In this document: positions 8,599 through 18,118 of the stretch, piece after piece
How positions within the stretch are numbered: the stretch's first letter is position 1
Layout of the letters: every line of letters begins with the position of its first letter
Assembly (NCBI RefSeq): GCF_000686845.1
Contig: NZ_JMLS01000025.1
Location: 55,230-119,229, forward strand
Source: Paenibacillus sp. UNC451MF
GTDB taxonomy: Bacteria; Bacillota; Bacilli; Paenibacillales; NBRC-103111
Direction of reading: 5' to 3'
DNA: 64,000 nt
Made by a program: the position numbers and the translations under genes
Notes under the pieces: generated by a model
What the model saw: only the letters and a program-made list of their open reading frames with translations
Told to the model about the DNA's origin: nothing
The model's database searches: none

Positions 8599-8931
8599 AT
8601 GTCCGATGATGTTTTATATCGTAAATCGTATTTAGGACGTATTACGGAGTTGAGAAAAATGGCCGCTCCCGCCGCAGACAGCTATTTTCAATTCGAAAAA
8701 GAAGCTTTCGCGTCGGGTCAACTCCCTCGAAAGACGAAGGAGCTGATCGCCGTTGCAGCTGCACACATCACAGGCTGCCCCTACTGTATTGACGTTCATG
8801 TAGCAAAATACAAAAAGCTGGGTGGCACCATGGAAGAAATCGTGGAAGCCGTCATGGTAGCCTCTGCCGTCAATGCCGGTGCTGCACTGGCGCATTCCGT
8901 CAATGCATTGAACGCTTACGAGCACAATTGA
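8599..8931 (+). CDS. AhpD-like / carboxymuconolactone decarboxylase family protein
   Basis: 110 residues, all-helical CMD fold. The AhpD redox signature C-x-x-C-x-x-x-H is present as CPYCIDVH, preceded by TKELIAVAAAHITG and followed by VASAVNAGAALAHS. Such proteins act as alkylhydroperoxidase-like thiol peroxidases or related redox enzymes. Ribosome binding site GATGAGGTTGAT precedes ATG 8599. The palindrome on its promoter suggests induction by an oxidant or phenolic compound through a MarR protein. Confidence 0.88.
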   Translation: MSDDVLYRKSYLGRITELRKMAAPAADSYFQFEKEAFASGQLPRKTKELIAVAAAHITGCPYCIDVHVAKYKKLGGTMEEIVEAVMVASAVNAGAALAHSVNALNAYEHN

Positions 8932-9001
8932 CTTCCTCTCTTCCTATGTTCATACTACTTCACTACGATAACCCACACCTTCTTAATCCTAATTGAATGC
9001 A

Positions 9002-9045
9002 AACAGCCCGGTTTGTGCTAAGGCTTCAAACCGGACTGTTATATT
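9002..9045. terminator. bidirectional terminator between convergent genes
   Basis: AACAGCCCGGTTTG (9002-9015) pairs with CAAACCGGACTGTT (9027-9040) with one internal mismatch; it sits between the AhpD-like gene (+) and the 9088 gene (-). Confidence 0.75.
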
Positions 9046-9087
9046 TGTAATAGAGACAAGCTTATACCGGGAGAAAGCTTCGGCTCC

Positions 9088-9528
9088 TTATTGATCGTTC
9101 TTATTCATTGAACGAAGCGCATCACGAAATTGATTGTCTTTGGTTGTTTTAGAACTATCTTCCTCTGAATCATCCTTAGTCTTTTCGCTGCTCTCAAAAC
9201 TTCTTAATGCCTGCCGGTAATCATGGTCACCGCGACTGCTTTCCCTTCTAATTTTGGGATCAGGAGGTTCAGGCTCAGCCGTTGCAGGCGCTTCCTTGAC
9301 GGGCTCCGGTACAGCAGCCACCGCAGGTGGTGTGGCAGACGGCACGGCTTGGGGAGGGGCAGCCTCCACACTCACTACCGGCTCAGACGGGGCTTCAGGA
9401 ATCCGCTCTTGCGTTGGAGAGGACATTTCGCTCTCTCTTTTTTTTCGGTTGGACTCCACCTTCAAATTATAAACGATAAGAAACACAAGCCCGACAACGG
9501 CAATAATACCAAAAATGATATATTGCAT
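9088..9528 (-). CDS. hypothetical single-pass membrane protein
   Basis: 146 residues, not recognised. One N-terminal transmembrane helix (about 3-22), then a basic stretch RKKRE, a low-complexity Pro/Ala/Glu-rich region (about 40-95) and a charged C-terminal third. Two similar short segments, YRQALRSFES and FRDALRSMNK, suggest a duplicated peptide-binding or interaction motif in the tail. It starts 4 nt after the stop of the WrbA-like gene and is probably co-transcribed with it. Confidence 0.65.
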   Translation of the reverse strand: MQYIIFGIIAVVGLVFLIVYNLKVESNRKKRESEMSSPTQERIPEAPSEPVVSVEAAPPQAVPSATPPAVAAVPEPVKEAPATAEPEPPDPKIRRESSRGDHDYRQALRSFESSEKTKDDSEEDSSKTTKDNQFRDALRSMNKNDQ

Positions 9529-9532
9529 ATGG

Positions 9533-10081
9533 CTACACCCTGTCGTGCTTCATTTTTCCAGTAATTGTTGCAACCCGTTTACCTAATGCACGGCCTAAAG
9601 CAAGGTCTCTCTCCGTTGGCAAATTGGGCGGATCATTGCGCGATGCTTCAACAGGGCAGGTAACTCCAACCCCGTAATAGGAACCATACAAAGCATTCTC
9701 GGGAATGTTACCTGGCAGACCCACAATAATCATCCCCTGATGAAGCATCGGGGTAATCAAATTCAGCATGGTTGCCTCAATACCGCCGTGCACGGTAGCT
9801 GTAGTACAAAACACAGCACCGATTTTATCCATTAGCTTCCCTTGCGCCCACAGGTAACCTAACTGATCGATCCAGGTTTTCATCCCGGAGCTGATGGTCC
9901 CGAAGTGCCCAGGACACCCCCATATAATGGCATCCATATCCACCAGCTCGCTCGTGTCCGCTTCACTGACGTGGCGCAGCTTTACCGTTGACTGCGGATG
10001 GCTGTTAGCCCCCTCATAGATGGAGCGTGCCAACGCCTCCGTATGTCCGTTCTCGCTATCGTAAACCACTAAGATTTTCAT
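9533..10081 (-). CDS. WrbA-like NAD(P)H:quinone oxidoreductase / flavodoxin-fold protein
   Basis: 182 residues starting [18 protein letters not shown], the FMN phosphate-binding loop of flavodoxin-like proteins, followed by [24 protein letters not shown] and a segment [25 protein letters not shown] typical of WrbA-type quinone reductases. It should use FMN and NAD(P)H for two-electron quinone reduction. ATG 10081 fits the family N-terminus; GGGAGG lies 12 nt upstream. An in-frame ATG at 10117 has a weaker site. The 9088 gene follows directly. Confidence 0.8.
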   Translation of the reverse strand: MKILVVYDSENGHTEALARSIYEGANSHPQSTVKLRHVSEADTSELVDMDAIIWGCPGHFGTISSGMKTWIDQLGYLWAQGKLMDKIGAVFCTTATVHGGIEATMLNLITPMLHQGMIIVGLPGNIPENALYGSYYGVGVTCPVEASRNDPPNLPTERDLALGRALGKRVATITGKMKHDRV

Positions 10082-10242
10082 GGTGTGTTCAATCCTCCCT
10101 ATCCTATGCTTCTCCATTCAATTTTCCCCATGAAGAGTTAAAGTATGAGCCTTAAATAATTTCCAACTCTCAGTGACTGCATAATTAAGGAACCAACAGG
10201 GGAAAATGTGTACAGAAAAATGGATGCATGGAGGAATGGAAG

Positions 10243-10881
10243 ATGAGTAAAGTAATTTTGATCAATATTTTGGTCTTGATCCTCATTTTGGGCGGCGCCG
10301 GTGCGGCGATCTACTATTACAACCGGTCCATAAACTACGTAACCACAGACAATGCGAAGTTCGAGGGTCAATCTGTAACAATAGCAGCCGTTGCTTCCGG
10401 ACAATTGACTGAATGGAACGGACAAGTTGGGAAGGCTTACCGTTCTGGCGATCGTGTGGGCAGCATACAACCGTCAGCAGGTACTGCTAAGGTTGATTTG
10501 ACTGTACCGATCGAAGCTACTATTGTTCAGCAAACCGCTGTTCCCAACTCTTTCGTCTCGGCAGGCTCTCCATTGGCCCGAGGCTTTGATCTAAACCATT
10601 TGTGGGTAACCGCCAATATTGAAGAAACGAAAATTAACAATATTAAAGCGGGACAAACCGTGGATGTGTATACGGATGCCTTTCCCGGGACTACGATTAC
10701 AGGTCACGTAGACAAAGTAGGATTGGCGACAGCGAGCTCCTTTTCTCTGCTGCCCTCCTCTAACAGCAATGCCAACTATACTAAAGTAACTCAAGTCATT
10801 CCTGTTACTATTACACTGGATAGCTATAACGGACTGGCAATCGTTCCGGGCATGAACGTATCCGTACGAATTCATATTTAG
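10243..10881 (+). CDS. membrane fusion protein (HlyD/EmrA-like), short form
   Basis: 212 residues: one N-terminal transmembrane helix (about 4-25), then a barrel-sandwich/lipoyl region containing VTTDNAKFEGQSVTIAAVASGQL and VDLTVPIEATIVQQ and a beta-barrel region with LWVTANIEETKINNIKAGQ and GMNVSVRIHI. It lacks the long coiled-coil hairpin of E. coli EmrA, as is usual for Gram-positive members that need no outer-membrane channel contact. ATG 10243 has GGAGG at 8-nt spacing. The DHA2 transporter starts 12 nt downstream, forming an EmrA/EmrB-type efflux pair. Confidence 0.85.
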   Translation: MSKVILINILVLILILGGAGAAIYYYNRSINYVTTDNAKFEGQSVTIAAVASGQLTEWNGQVGKAYRSGDRVGSIQPSAGTAKVDLTVPIEATIVQQTAVPNSFVSAGSPLARGFDLNHLWVTANIEETKINNIKAGQTVDVYTDAFPGTTITGHVDKVGLATASSFSLLPSSNSNANYTKVTQVIPVTITLDSYNGLAIVPGMNVSVRIHI

Positions 10882-10893
10882 CAGGGGGCCGTT

Positions 10894-12423
10894 ATGGAAA
10901 ATATCTCGATCGGCCGCACGCTGACCGTGTTAATGGCCGGGGCTTTCGTAGCCATCTTGAACCAAACGCTTATCAGTGTGGCAATCCCTCACATGATGAA
11001 CGACTTCAATGTCTCGGCCACTACAATACAATGGTTGACCACAGCTTACATGTTGGTCAATGGAGTGCTCATACCGATCACCGCATATTTGATTGAGACG
11101 TATGGAACCCGTGCTCTGTTTCTGTTCGCTATGGTTGCCTTTACGGTAGGCGCATTGATTTGTGCTATATCGCCCAATTTCACTATTATCCTCATTGGCC
11201 GAATCATTCAGGCGATAGGAGCCGGAGTACTCATGCCCCTGATCACGAATGTATTCCTCGCCGTTTTCCCTCCTGAGAAAAGGGGAGCAGCTATGGGTAC
11301 TATGGGGATTGTTATGATTTTCGCTCCTGCGATAGGGCCGACATTAGCAGGATGGGTCGTTCAGAACTACACTTGGCGCATTTTGTTCTACGTCATGATT
11401 CCATTAGGAGTTCTGGACATTTTGTTGGCACTCAAATGGCTCAAAAATGTAACTAAGCTTTCCTATCCACGTTTCGACACGGCTGGAGCGATTTATTCTA
11501 CTGTCGGCTTCGGGGCTTTACTCTACGGTTTCAGTGAAGCTGGAAGTAAAGGATGGACGAGCCTGCTTGTCTTAGCCAGTTTTTTTATCGGTATTATCTT
11601 CCTGCTCCTATTCATTTGGCGCGAGATAACCGCCGATACACCTTTACTTGATTTGCGCGTGTTCAAATATGATGTGTTCACTATGAGTACGGTCATAGGC
11701 GCGGCCGTTAATATGGCCATGCTAGGGGCGATGATTCTGCTTCCGATCTACCTGCAAAATATTCGTGGTTTTACACCGCTGCAATCGGGACTTCTGCTGC
11801 TTCCGGGAGCTTTGATCATGGGGGTCATGTCCCCTATTTCCGGGGCGCTGTTTGACCGGATGGGAGCCCGTCCGTTGGCTATTGTCGGCTTGATCATTAC
11901 CGCAATCACGACGCTTGAATTCAGTAAGCTGACCGATACATCGACCTACAATCACATCATGCTGCTGTACACGATTCGCATGTTCGGGATGTCGATGATT
12001 ATGATGACCGTGCAGACCGCTGGATTAAACCAGCTGCCAAGGCAGCTAGGCAGCCATGGAACAGCCATGTCCAACACGACACGACAAGTCGCAGGCTCCA
12101 TCGGCACCGCTCTATTAGTTACCGTCATGTCGAGCCGAACCACAGTTCATTTGGGCAATTATTCAAATGAGATCACAACGAGCAATCCCATTTTGACGGA
12201 AAATATTAATCAGTTCGGGCAGCAGCTCGCTCTGGCTTCGGGTCAGGCAGTCGAAGCAGGCAGTACCTTAGCGGTTCAGACGATCTACTCTCTGGCAGCG
12301 ACTCACTCGACCATCAGCGGGATTAATGACTCATTTCTGGTTGCGACTCTGATTACCGTCGTTGCCCTGTTCTTCTCTCTGTTCCTTCGCAGAGCTAAGC
12401 ATCCGGAAGTACCTCAGAAATAG
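10894..12423 (+). CDS. DHA2 family drug:H+ antiporter (EmrB/QacA type)
   Basis: 509 residues with about 14 predicted transmembrane helices. MFS motif A region, the motif C equivalent GTMGIVMIFAPAIGPTLAGW and an N-terminal NQTLISVAIPHMMNDF segment place it in the DHA2 (14-TM) group. It should export drugs or toxic organics using the proton gradient together with the membrane fusion protein upstream. ATG 10894 follows GCAGGGGGCC. The downstream XRE-cupin regulator may control the pair. Confidence 0.92.
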   Translation: MENISIGRTLTVLMAGAFVAILNQTLISVAIPHMMNDFNVSATTIQWLTTAYMLVNGVLIPITAYLIETYGTRALFLFAMVAFTVGALICAISPNFTIILIGRIIQAIGAGVLMPLITNVFLAVFPPEKRGAAMGTMGIVMIFAPAIGPTLAGWVVQNYTWRILFYVMIPLGVLDILLALKWLKNVTKLSYPRFDTAGAIYSTVGFGALLYGFSEAGSKGWTSLLVLASFFIGIIFLLLFIWREITADTPLLDLRVFKYDVFTMSTVIGAAVNMAMLGAMILLPIYLQNIRGFTPLQSGLLLLPGALIMGVMSPISGALFDRMGARPLAIVGLIITAITTLEFSKLTDTSTYNHIMLLYTIRMFGMSMIMMTVQTAGLNQLPRQLGSHGTAMSNTTRQVAGSIGTALLVTVMSSRTTVHLGNYSNEITTSNPILTENINQFGQQLALASGQAVEAGSTLAVQTIYSLAATHSTISGINDSFLVATLITVVALFFSLFLRRAKHPEVPQK

Positions 12424-12505
12424 TCCATGCTTTGCAAATCACCGCCCGATTCGCTAAGATGATAGCAGCAGCAAGCACATTAAGGTGAAAAATGGGGATG
12501 GAATC

Positions 12506-13048
12506 ATGGAGATTGGGGCGACGATTCGGGCGATACGTAAAAAAAGAGGCATTACGATCGGGCAATTGTGCGAAGCGACGGGACTCTCGCAAGGATTCAT
12601 GAGCCTGGTTGAGAATAACAAGACCTCTCCTTCGCTGGCAACCTTGGAATCTATCGCTGGAGTACTCAAAGTACCATTGGCGTTCCTGCTGCTGAAGCAG
12701 GAAGAACGGATGAAAGTCGTTCGTAAAGAGGATCGAACCTTCAGCTTCTACAAAGATCAATTAAAGGTGGAGCATTTGGGAGAGGAAGGCGGTCTGCGGC
12801 TTATCCTCATTGAAGTTCCGCCGGGGCTTCCAAGGACGGAGGAAACAAGCGTTCACGAAGGGGTCGAATGCCACCTTATATTAAAAGGCACCCTCCTCGT
12901 AACCCAAGGTGAGGATGAATTTGTTTTGAGCGAAGGGGACACTTTCACCTGGCAGGCATGCGTACCGCATAAAGTATCTAACATCGGGGACGATCAGGCC
13001 GTCATCTTGATAGCCAGCTACAACGAAAGCAGAGCAGGCCGCTCCTGA
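12506..13048 (+). CDS. XRE family regulator with cupin domain
   Basis: 180 residues. Residues 1-60 are an XRE helix-turn-helix (IGATIRAIRKKRGITIGQLC, GLSQGFMSLVENNKTSPSLA) and about 100-180 a cupin sensor domain (ECHLILKGTLLVTQGEDEFV, EGDTFTWQACVPHKVSNIGD). Proteins of this build bind small ligands with the cupin barrel and repress or activate neighbouring genes. ATG 12506 is chosen over GTG 12485 because the HTH begins directly after it and GGGGATGG precedes it. It lies 82 nt after the efflux gene on the same strand. Confidence 0.87.
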   Translation: MEIGATIRAIRKKRGITIGQLCEATGLSQGFMSLVENNKTSPSLATLESIAGVLKVPLAFLLLKQEERMKVVRKEDRTFSFYKDQLKVEHLGEEGGLRLILIEVPPGLPRTEETSVHEGVECHLILKGTLLVTQGEDEFVLSEGDTFTWQACVPHKVSNIGDDQAVILIASYNESRAGRS

Positions 13049-13061
13049 TCACATGAAAATA

Positions 13062-13095
13062 AGCCACGGCTTCCTATGAGGAGCGGTGGCTGTTT
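13062..13095. terminator. terminator between convergent genes
   Basis: AGCCACGGCTTCC (13062-13074) pairs with GAGCGGTGGCT (13080-13091), followed by GTTTG; it separates the XRE-cupin gene (+) from yesN-like gene (-). Confidence 0.7.
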
Positions 13096-13100
13096 GCTGT

Positions 13101-14273
13101 CTAGGAGCTGCAATCGAACTGCTTGCGGTATTCCGTAGGTGTAAGAGTCAGCTTCTTGCGAAATACCTGGGTGAAATGCCGCATATCCTGATAGCCGACC
13201 CGCTCCGCCACATCGGCGATTTTCAAATAAGGGTCCTGCAGCAGCTCCTTTGCCCGTTCTATGCGCAGCTGGATCACATATTCCTTGTAGCCCTGACCGG
13301 TTTTGTGCTTGAACAGCTGACTGAAATACACGGGGTTTAAAAAGACGACGGATGCTACCTTCTCCAATGACAAATCGGCGTCGTAATGCGCTCGAATGTA
13401 CTGCAAAGCGACGTCAATGGAGCTTTCCCCGCCCTTTTCAACCGGCTTCGCTGCTGGAATGGCACCGAACTGCTTGAGCTTCTTAACCTCCTCGGGAATT
13501 CGCCCGAAATCACTCAATGAACCACTCATCGATAGATGAAAAGGGATCTTCAAGCATTGATGAAGATGACTCTTCAGCTCGGCGGAGAATGTCTCTACCC
13601 CCACTCCCTCACGCATCGTAACCAAGCCGAGCAGGCTGTGGCTGTCCAGACTGACGACGAAGCCATGCCCTTGCTTATCCATTAATTCGGACAACACATT
13701 GTCTACAATAAAATGTTCCAAATGGATTCGGTTGGCGCTCTCGAGACGAACCATGACCAGATAAAACTGCGGATGCCGCTCCGTAAGATCCGTCATATCA
13801 AACCGTCCTATATCCAGACCGGACGCCCAGCGTTGAAAGACTGCCTCACGCAAGTATTTCAAATTCGATTTCAGCAGCTGGTTCTCCATCGTGAGCCGGC
13901 TGTCTCGCTTCAGCTCAGTTTCCAACGCAGCTATGAGTCCGATCAGCTTCTCCTTGCCTATAGGCTTGATCAGATAATCCCGCGCTCCAAGCCTCATTGC
14001 TTCTTGAGCGTAGGCAAATTCGGAATAAGCGGAGATAACAATCCATTTGACATGAGGATGCCTCCGGCGGGACAGCTTCATTAATTCCAGACCGGTCATG
14101 CCAGGCATCAAAATATCGGTAAATACCGCATCTACATGCTCACTCTGCAGCACCTCAATGGCTTCTTCCGGAGAAGCGGCCAAAAAGACACGGCATTCAG
14201 GATAACCGGCTTGAATAGCCCGCCTGACCCCTTCGCGAATGATCTTCTCATCATCGACCACCAGAATATTCAT
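13101..14273 (-). CDS. YesN-type response regulator, AraC output domain
   Basis: 390 residues. An N-terminal receiver domain (MNILVVDDEKIIREGVRRA; phospho-acceptor D53 in FTDILMPG; K near 104 in YLIKPIGKEK), a middle linker, and a C-terminal AraC/XylS double helix-turn-helix (about 290-388, SLEKVASVVFLNPVYFSQLF and IADVAERVGYQDMRHFTQVF). Its start overlaps the end of the sensor kinase gene by 23 bp, so the two are translated together. By position it should activate the sugar operon just upstream. Confidence 0.93.
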   Translation of the reverse strand: MNILVVDDEKIIREGVRRAIQAGYPECRVFLAASPEEAIEVLQSEHVDAVFTDILMPGMTGLELMKLSRRRHPHVKWIVISAYSEFAYAQEAMRLGARDYLIKPIGKEKLIGLIAALETELKRDSRLTMENQLLKSNLKYLREAVFQRWASGLDIGRFDMTDLTERHPQFYLVMVRLESANRIHLEHFIVDNVLSELMDKQGHGFVVSLDSHSLLGLVTMREGVGVETFSAELKSHLHQCLKIPFHLSMSGSLSDFGRIPEEVKKLKQFGAIPAAKPVEKGGESSIDVALQYIRAHYDADLSLEKVASVVFLNPVYFSQLFKHKTGQGYKEYVIQLRIERAKELLQDPYLKIADVAERVGYQDMRHFTQVFRKKLTLTPTEYRKQFDCSS

Positions 14274-16146
14274 GCAGGCTGCCCCTTTCTGCTTCCATAC
14301 GCTTTACTAGAGGAATCGTAATTGTAATCGTTGTCCCTTGCCCTATCCGGCTTCGGATAGCCAAACCATAAGGCTCGCCGAACATCAGCAGCAGGCGCTG
14401 GTGCACATTATGCAGACCGATACCTTGCCGAGTCTTTACTGCCGCCCCTTCAATGTGTGCAGCGGAGGGTACGGTATTGTACTCTTGTGTCGTACGTTCT
14501 CCGTTCGGCAAGCTTTCCCTAAGTGAGCTGTTGAGCCGTTCGAGAGCCTCTTCATCCATCCCCGGCCCATTATCTTCAATGTACAATCGTAGAAGCGAAT
14601 CCGTTGACTCTCCGTAGACCCGCAATACACCTGCCTCATGCATCGGCTCTAAGCCATGCTTCACGGCATTCTCTATGAGAGGCTGCAGCGTCATCTTGGG
14701 CAGCCGGATAGAATGCCAGTTCTCGGCTATACGAATGTCCGTACGCAGCCTGCCGTCAAGTCGCGTCTCAATAATCGTTAAGTAATGGCCGATCTGCTCC
14801 AATTCTTCACCTAAGGTGACGACCGAGTCTTCTTCCCAGTGGCTGCTGTAGCGGAACATGTGGGATAAGGACAAGACGACCCTTCCCAACCGGTCATTCT
14901 CCTGCTCGTCGAGCATCCAGTAAATCATATCTAAAGTGTTGTACAAAAAATGAGGATTGACCTGGGATTGCAGTGCAAGCAGCTGAGCGTTTTTCTCGCT
15001 TTCGGAAACCGCTCTAATGCGACCTATCAGCTCTTCCATACGACCGACCATCTGATTGAACGACGCGACTAATATATTGATTTCTTCATATGAATTTACG
15101 TTAAGAACTCCGTGAAAATTCCCTCTCTCGACCTGCTTCATTTGATGAATGAGCCGCTTCATAGGAGAAGCAAATGACTTGGAGACGAGCGTAGCCATTA
15201 CCGTCGCGACGACAACGAGAATGGACCCGACGAGCAGTAAATAATGCTTCATCTGATCGAGCTCGACGTTCAGGTCCTTGGAGGGGGTCAGACTAACGAA
15301 TTGCCAGTCAGCCAATGCCGGTCTGGATGCAACGACAAGAATGCCTGATTGCTCCGTCACCAGCACTTCATGCTCTTGTAGCGGATGGTCTCCCAGTGAT
15401 TTGAGCAGCTTGGAATCGGTCTCACTCGTACCGTTCGAACCCATCACTTTGCCTTCCTTGGACAGCATATACACCTCGCTGTGCGAGCCGAGACTTAAAT
15501 TCGATAAGGCGGAAAGGACCTGCTTCGGAGTCATTTCTACGAACAGAACCCCGATAGGCTGATGGGTATGAAAATCATACAGATGCCTTCCAAAGGCAAA
15601 GACGGACCGCTTTTCATTCTGGTCAATCATCGAACGTTCCTTCACACCGAACCAGACCAACTCGCCTGTCGATGCCTCGATTTCCTTATACCAGGACGCC
15701 GCGGCGAAATTGGGGTCAATCACGCTCATCATGCTGCCATAGCTGTATACAGCACCAGTATTGGATATAACGTGGATACCGACAATATCCTCGCGCGAAT
15801 TGTAGAAGCCTCCCAAAATATTGACGATCGTCCTTTCGTTAATCGCCTTCAAGGCAGGGTCCTTATGGCTATCATCCACTATCAGCCGCTGCATATCCAA
15901 ATTGCCTGCGATGGATTTGGACAGCGTATTGTACCCTTGCAGCAGCAAATCGAACAGTTCTACCGTCTGATACACATTTTTTTGCGCGATGTCGCTAAAT
16001 TTCTGATGAAACTGGTCTGTCCATCGTTTGTAGTACAATCCGCTCACGACCAGCAGCAGGCTAAGCATGCAGATGAGAAAAAGGAAAAATAACCGATTGT
16101 GGATCGAATGAAGCCCTCGCCGCACGAATGATGTCCCCTTTCGCAT
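14251..16146 (-). CDS. YesM-type sensor histidine kinase
   Basis: 631 residues. Two transmembrane helices (about 17-38 and 300-322) flank a large extracellular dCache-like sensor domain. A HAMP domain (about 322-375) leads to a His_kinase domain with the phospho-acceptor region LQSQVNPHFLYNTLDMIYW and a HATPase_c domain (LQPLIENAVKHGLEP, LYIEDNGPGMDEE, GIGLHNVHQRL). It likely senses a carbohydrate or loaded binding protein outside the cell and phosphorylates the YesN-type regulator. It follows the permease genes with an 82-nt gap. Confidence 0.93.
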   Translation of the reverse strand: MRKGTSFVRRGLHSIHNRLFFLFLICMLSLLLVVSGLYYKRWTDQFHQKFSDIAQKNVYQTVELFDLLLQGYNTLSKSIAGNLDMQRLIVDDSHKDPALKAINERTIVNILGGFYNSREDIVGIHVISNTGAVYSYGSMMSVIDPNFAAASWYKEIEASTGELVWFGVKERSMIDQNEKRSVFAFGRHLYDFHTHQPIGVLFVEMTPKQVLSALSNLSLGSHSEVYMLSKEGKVMGSNGTSETDSKLLKSLGDHPLQEHEVLVTEQSGILVVASRPALADWQFVSLTPSKDLNVELDQMKHYLLLVGSILVVVATVMATLVSKSFASPMKRLIHQMKQVERGNFHGVLNVNSYEEINILVASFNQMVGRMEELIGRIRAVSESEKNAQLLALQSQVNPHFLYNTLDMIYWMLDEQENDRLGRVVLSLSHMFRYSSHWEEDSVVTLGEELEQIGHYLTIIETRLDGRLRTDIRIAENWHSIRLPKMTLQPLIENAVKHGLEPMHEAGVLRVYGESTDSLLRLYIEDNGPGMDEEALERLNSSLRESLPNGERTTQEYNTVPSAAHIEGAAVKTRQGIGLHNVHQRLLLMFGEPYGLAIRSRIGQGTTITITIPLVKRMEAERGSLHEYSGGR

Positions 16147-16228
16147 AACAGCCTGCTTTAACTATACAACATGGTCCGGCTTTTGAGCAGATCTTCCAGC
16201 TGAATCTCGCAGGAAAAAGCGAGCAAAG

Positions 16229-17110
16229 TTATCCCTTGACCGCTCCGGCAACCATTCCCTTCGTAATTTTCTCCGATAGCAGGAAGTAGATGACGATAAC
16301 GGGTATAGCCCCCATGACAAGAAAGGCACCGATAGCACCATAGTTAACCGAATATTGGCTGACAAAGCTGTTGACGCCGAACGGCAGCGTCTTGAGGCTC
16401 TGGGATGAAATGAATGTCGCTGCCATAATATACTCATTCCACACCGAGATAAACGTTAATATACATACCGTCATAATAGGAGGGACAGAGATCGGCAGGA
16501 TGATGCTGCGGAACATGCGGGTGATGCTTGCACCGTCCATTATGGCGGATTCCTCGATTTCTACAGGAAGAGACCTCATAAATCCTGATAGAACAAATAC
16601 AGCAATCGGCGTTGAGAAGGAAATGTAGGGCAGAATTAAAGCCAGATAGGTGTTCAATATGCCCAGGTGCTTGAAAATAATCATATTGGGCAGCAGTGTA
16701 GCTTGCAGTGGGATCATTATCCCTACCAGAAAGACCAGCATAACTGCGTTACCATACCGGAACCGAAACCTGGTTATCGCATAGGCAACCATCGAGCACA
16801 GAACGATGACCACGAGCATGGTTACCACCGTAACGAAGAAGCTGTTGAATAGATACCTTAAATAAGTCCCAGATACATAGGCATCCTTATAATTGTGCCA
16901 CTGGGGGGATTGTGGAAGAGAGAAGAAGCTGCCGCTTAATATCTCTTCATTCGTCTTCAGGGAATAAAGCAGCAGCCAGACAAGCGGATAGATCTGCGTG
17001 ACGAACAGTACGGACAGCAGCGCCATGACAAGGCCTTTCCCCACTGAAAATCGGCTGCGGCGAGCTTTGACGGTACTCGAGGCGATGACTCTACCGGATA
17101 TGGAGCTCAT
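16229..17110 (-). CDS. sugar ABC transporter permease (MalG/LacG type)
   Basis: 293 residues with about six transmembrane helices and the cytoplasmic EAA loop EESAIMDGASITRMFRSI, which contacts the ATPase. The family (CUT1 permease 2) works as a heterodimer with the protein encoded just upstream. No ATPase gene is in the operon, so a shared MsmX/UgpC-type ATPase elsewhere is expected. ATG 17110 follows a GGAGAG site; the gap to the first permease is 18 nt. Confidence 0.92.
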   Translation of the reverse strand: MSSISGRVIASSTVKARRSRFSVGKGLVMALLSVLFVTQIYPLVWLLLYSLKTNEEILSGSFFSLPQSPQWHNYKDAYVSGTYLRYLFNSFFVTVVTMLVVIVLCSMVAYAITRFRFRYGNAVMLVFLVGIMIPLQATLLPNMIIFKHLGILNTYLALILPYISFSTPIAVFVLSGFMRSLPVEIEESAIMDGASITRMFRSIILPISVPPIMTVCILTFISVWNEYIMAATFISSQSLKTLPFGVNSFVSQYSVNYGAIGAFLVMGAIPVIVIYFLLSEKITKGMVAGAVKG

Positions 17111-17128
17111 GATCGGCTCTCCTTTCGA

Positions 17129-18019
17129 TTAAGCATACTTGTTCTCCAGCCAGCGGAAAACGACGTTTAATAGCACCGTCACGATCAGACACTCCACAAC
17201 GAGGAAGGTCGCCAAGGCGCTACCATAACCATATTTCATGGATAAAAAGGACATATTGTACATATGGGTGGAAATTACGTCCGTCGCATGAGCGGGACCA
17301 CCCGAGGTCATAACCATAATCATGTCGAAGGACTGCAAGGAACCTATGACAGAAAGCACAATCGATATTTTAAAAATCGGCAGCACCATCGGCAGCGTAA
17401 TGTACCGGTCCGCGGTCAGACCTTCTGCGCCGTCAATACGCGCCGCCTCATAAATATCCGCCGGAATGTTCTGTATGCCGGTAAACTGAATCAGCACATG
17501 GTAGCCGAGATACTGCCACAGAGCCACGAAGAACAGCGAGAAAATCGCAACCTTCGGGTCCGTCAGCCATGAGCGAGTCCAATGATCGAGACCGGCGGCT
17601 ATAAGAAGCTGATTCAGCATTCCGCCGAGCGATGCGGGATTGTAAATTGTTTTCCACAGCTGCCCTATAACTACAACCGACAGAATGACGGGTAAAAAGT
17701 AGCTTGATACCCAAAAGTTCGGCTTACGAACAAAGCGACTGATCAATATCGCCACGAATAAAGCGACTGGAATTTCTGCCATAGAAAACAAGGCGAACAG
17801 CAGCGTTCTTCCAACAGAGGGCCAAAAGACCGAATCCTGTGTAAAAATCTCCTTGAAGTTATCCAGTCCGATAAACTTGGATGTACCGATCCCATTCCAA
17901 TCCAGCATAGCGCTGTAAAAGGAAACAAGAATCGGTATAAAAACCAGCGCTACATACAATAGCAAACAAGGGAGCACGAACAAAGCAATCATCCGTTTGG
18001 GTACTCTTAACGCATTCAA
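17129..18019 (-). CDS. sugar ABC transporter permease (MalF/LacF type)
   Basis: 296 residues, six transmembrane helices, EAA loop YEAARIDGAEGLTADRYITLP. Start: TTG 18019 has a perfect AGGAGG (18034-18029) at 9-nt spacing and gives the usual short N-terminus NALRVPKRMIALF; a frame opening at TTG 18073 would add 18 residues encoded partly by that ribosome binding site, so it was rejected. Partner of the downstream permease in a CUT1 importer. Confidence 0.92.
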   Translation of the reverse strand: MNALRVPKRMIALFVLPCLLLYVALVFIPILVSFYSAMLDWNGIGTSKFIGLDNFKEIFTQDSVFWPSVGRTLLFALFSMAEIPVALFVAILISRFVRKPNFWVSSYFLPVILSVVVIGQLWKTIYNPASLGGMLNQLLIAAGLDHWTRSWLTDPKVAIFSLFFVALWQYLGYHVLIQFTGIQNIPADIYEAARIDGAEGLTADRYITLPMVLPIFKISIVLSVIGSLQSFDMIMVMTSGGPAHATDVISTHMYNMSFLSMKYGYGSALATFLVVECLIVTVLLNVVFRWLENKYA

Positions 18020-18071
18020 CTGTAACAGCCTCCTCTCAAGTTGTTCTGTTAAAACTTCCCTATGTGGTGAC

Positions 18072-18102
18072 AAAGGGAACCGTCTAAGTTCCCGGTTCCC
18101 TT
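18072..18102 (-). promoter_or_regulatory. hairpin between binding-protein and permease genes
   Basis: On the minus strand AAGGGAACC pairs with GGTTCCCTT around a 12-nt loop (18072-18102), right after the binding-protein stop and before the permease ribosome binding site. It is likely a partial terminator or an mRNA 3'-end stabiliser that lets the binding protein be made in excess. Confidence 0.55.
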
Positions 18103-18118
18103 CGCACCTAGCCTAACC

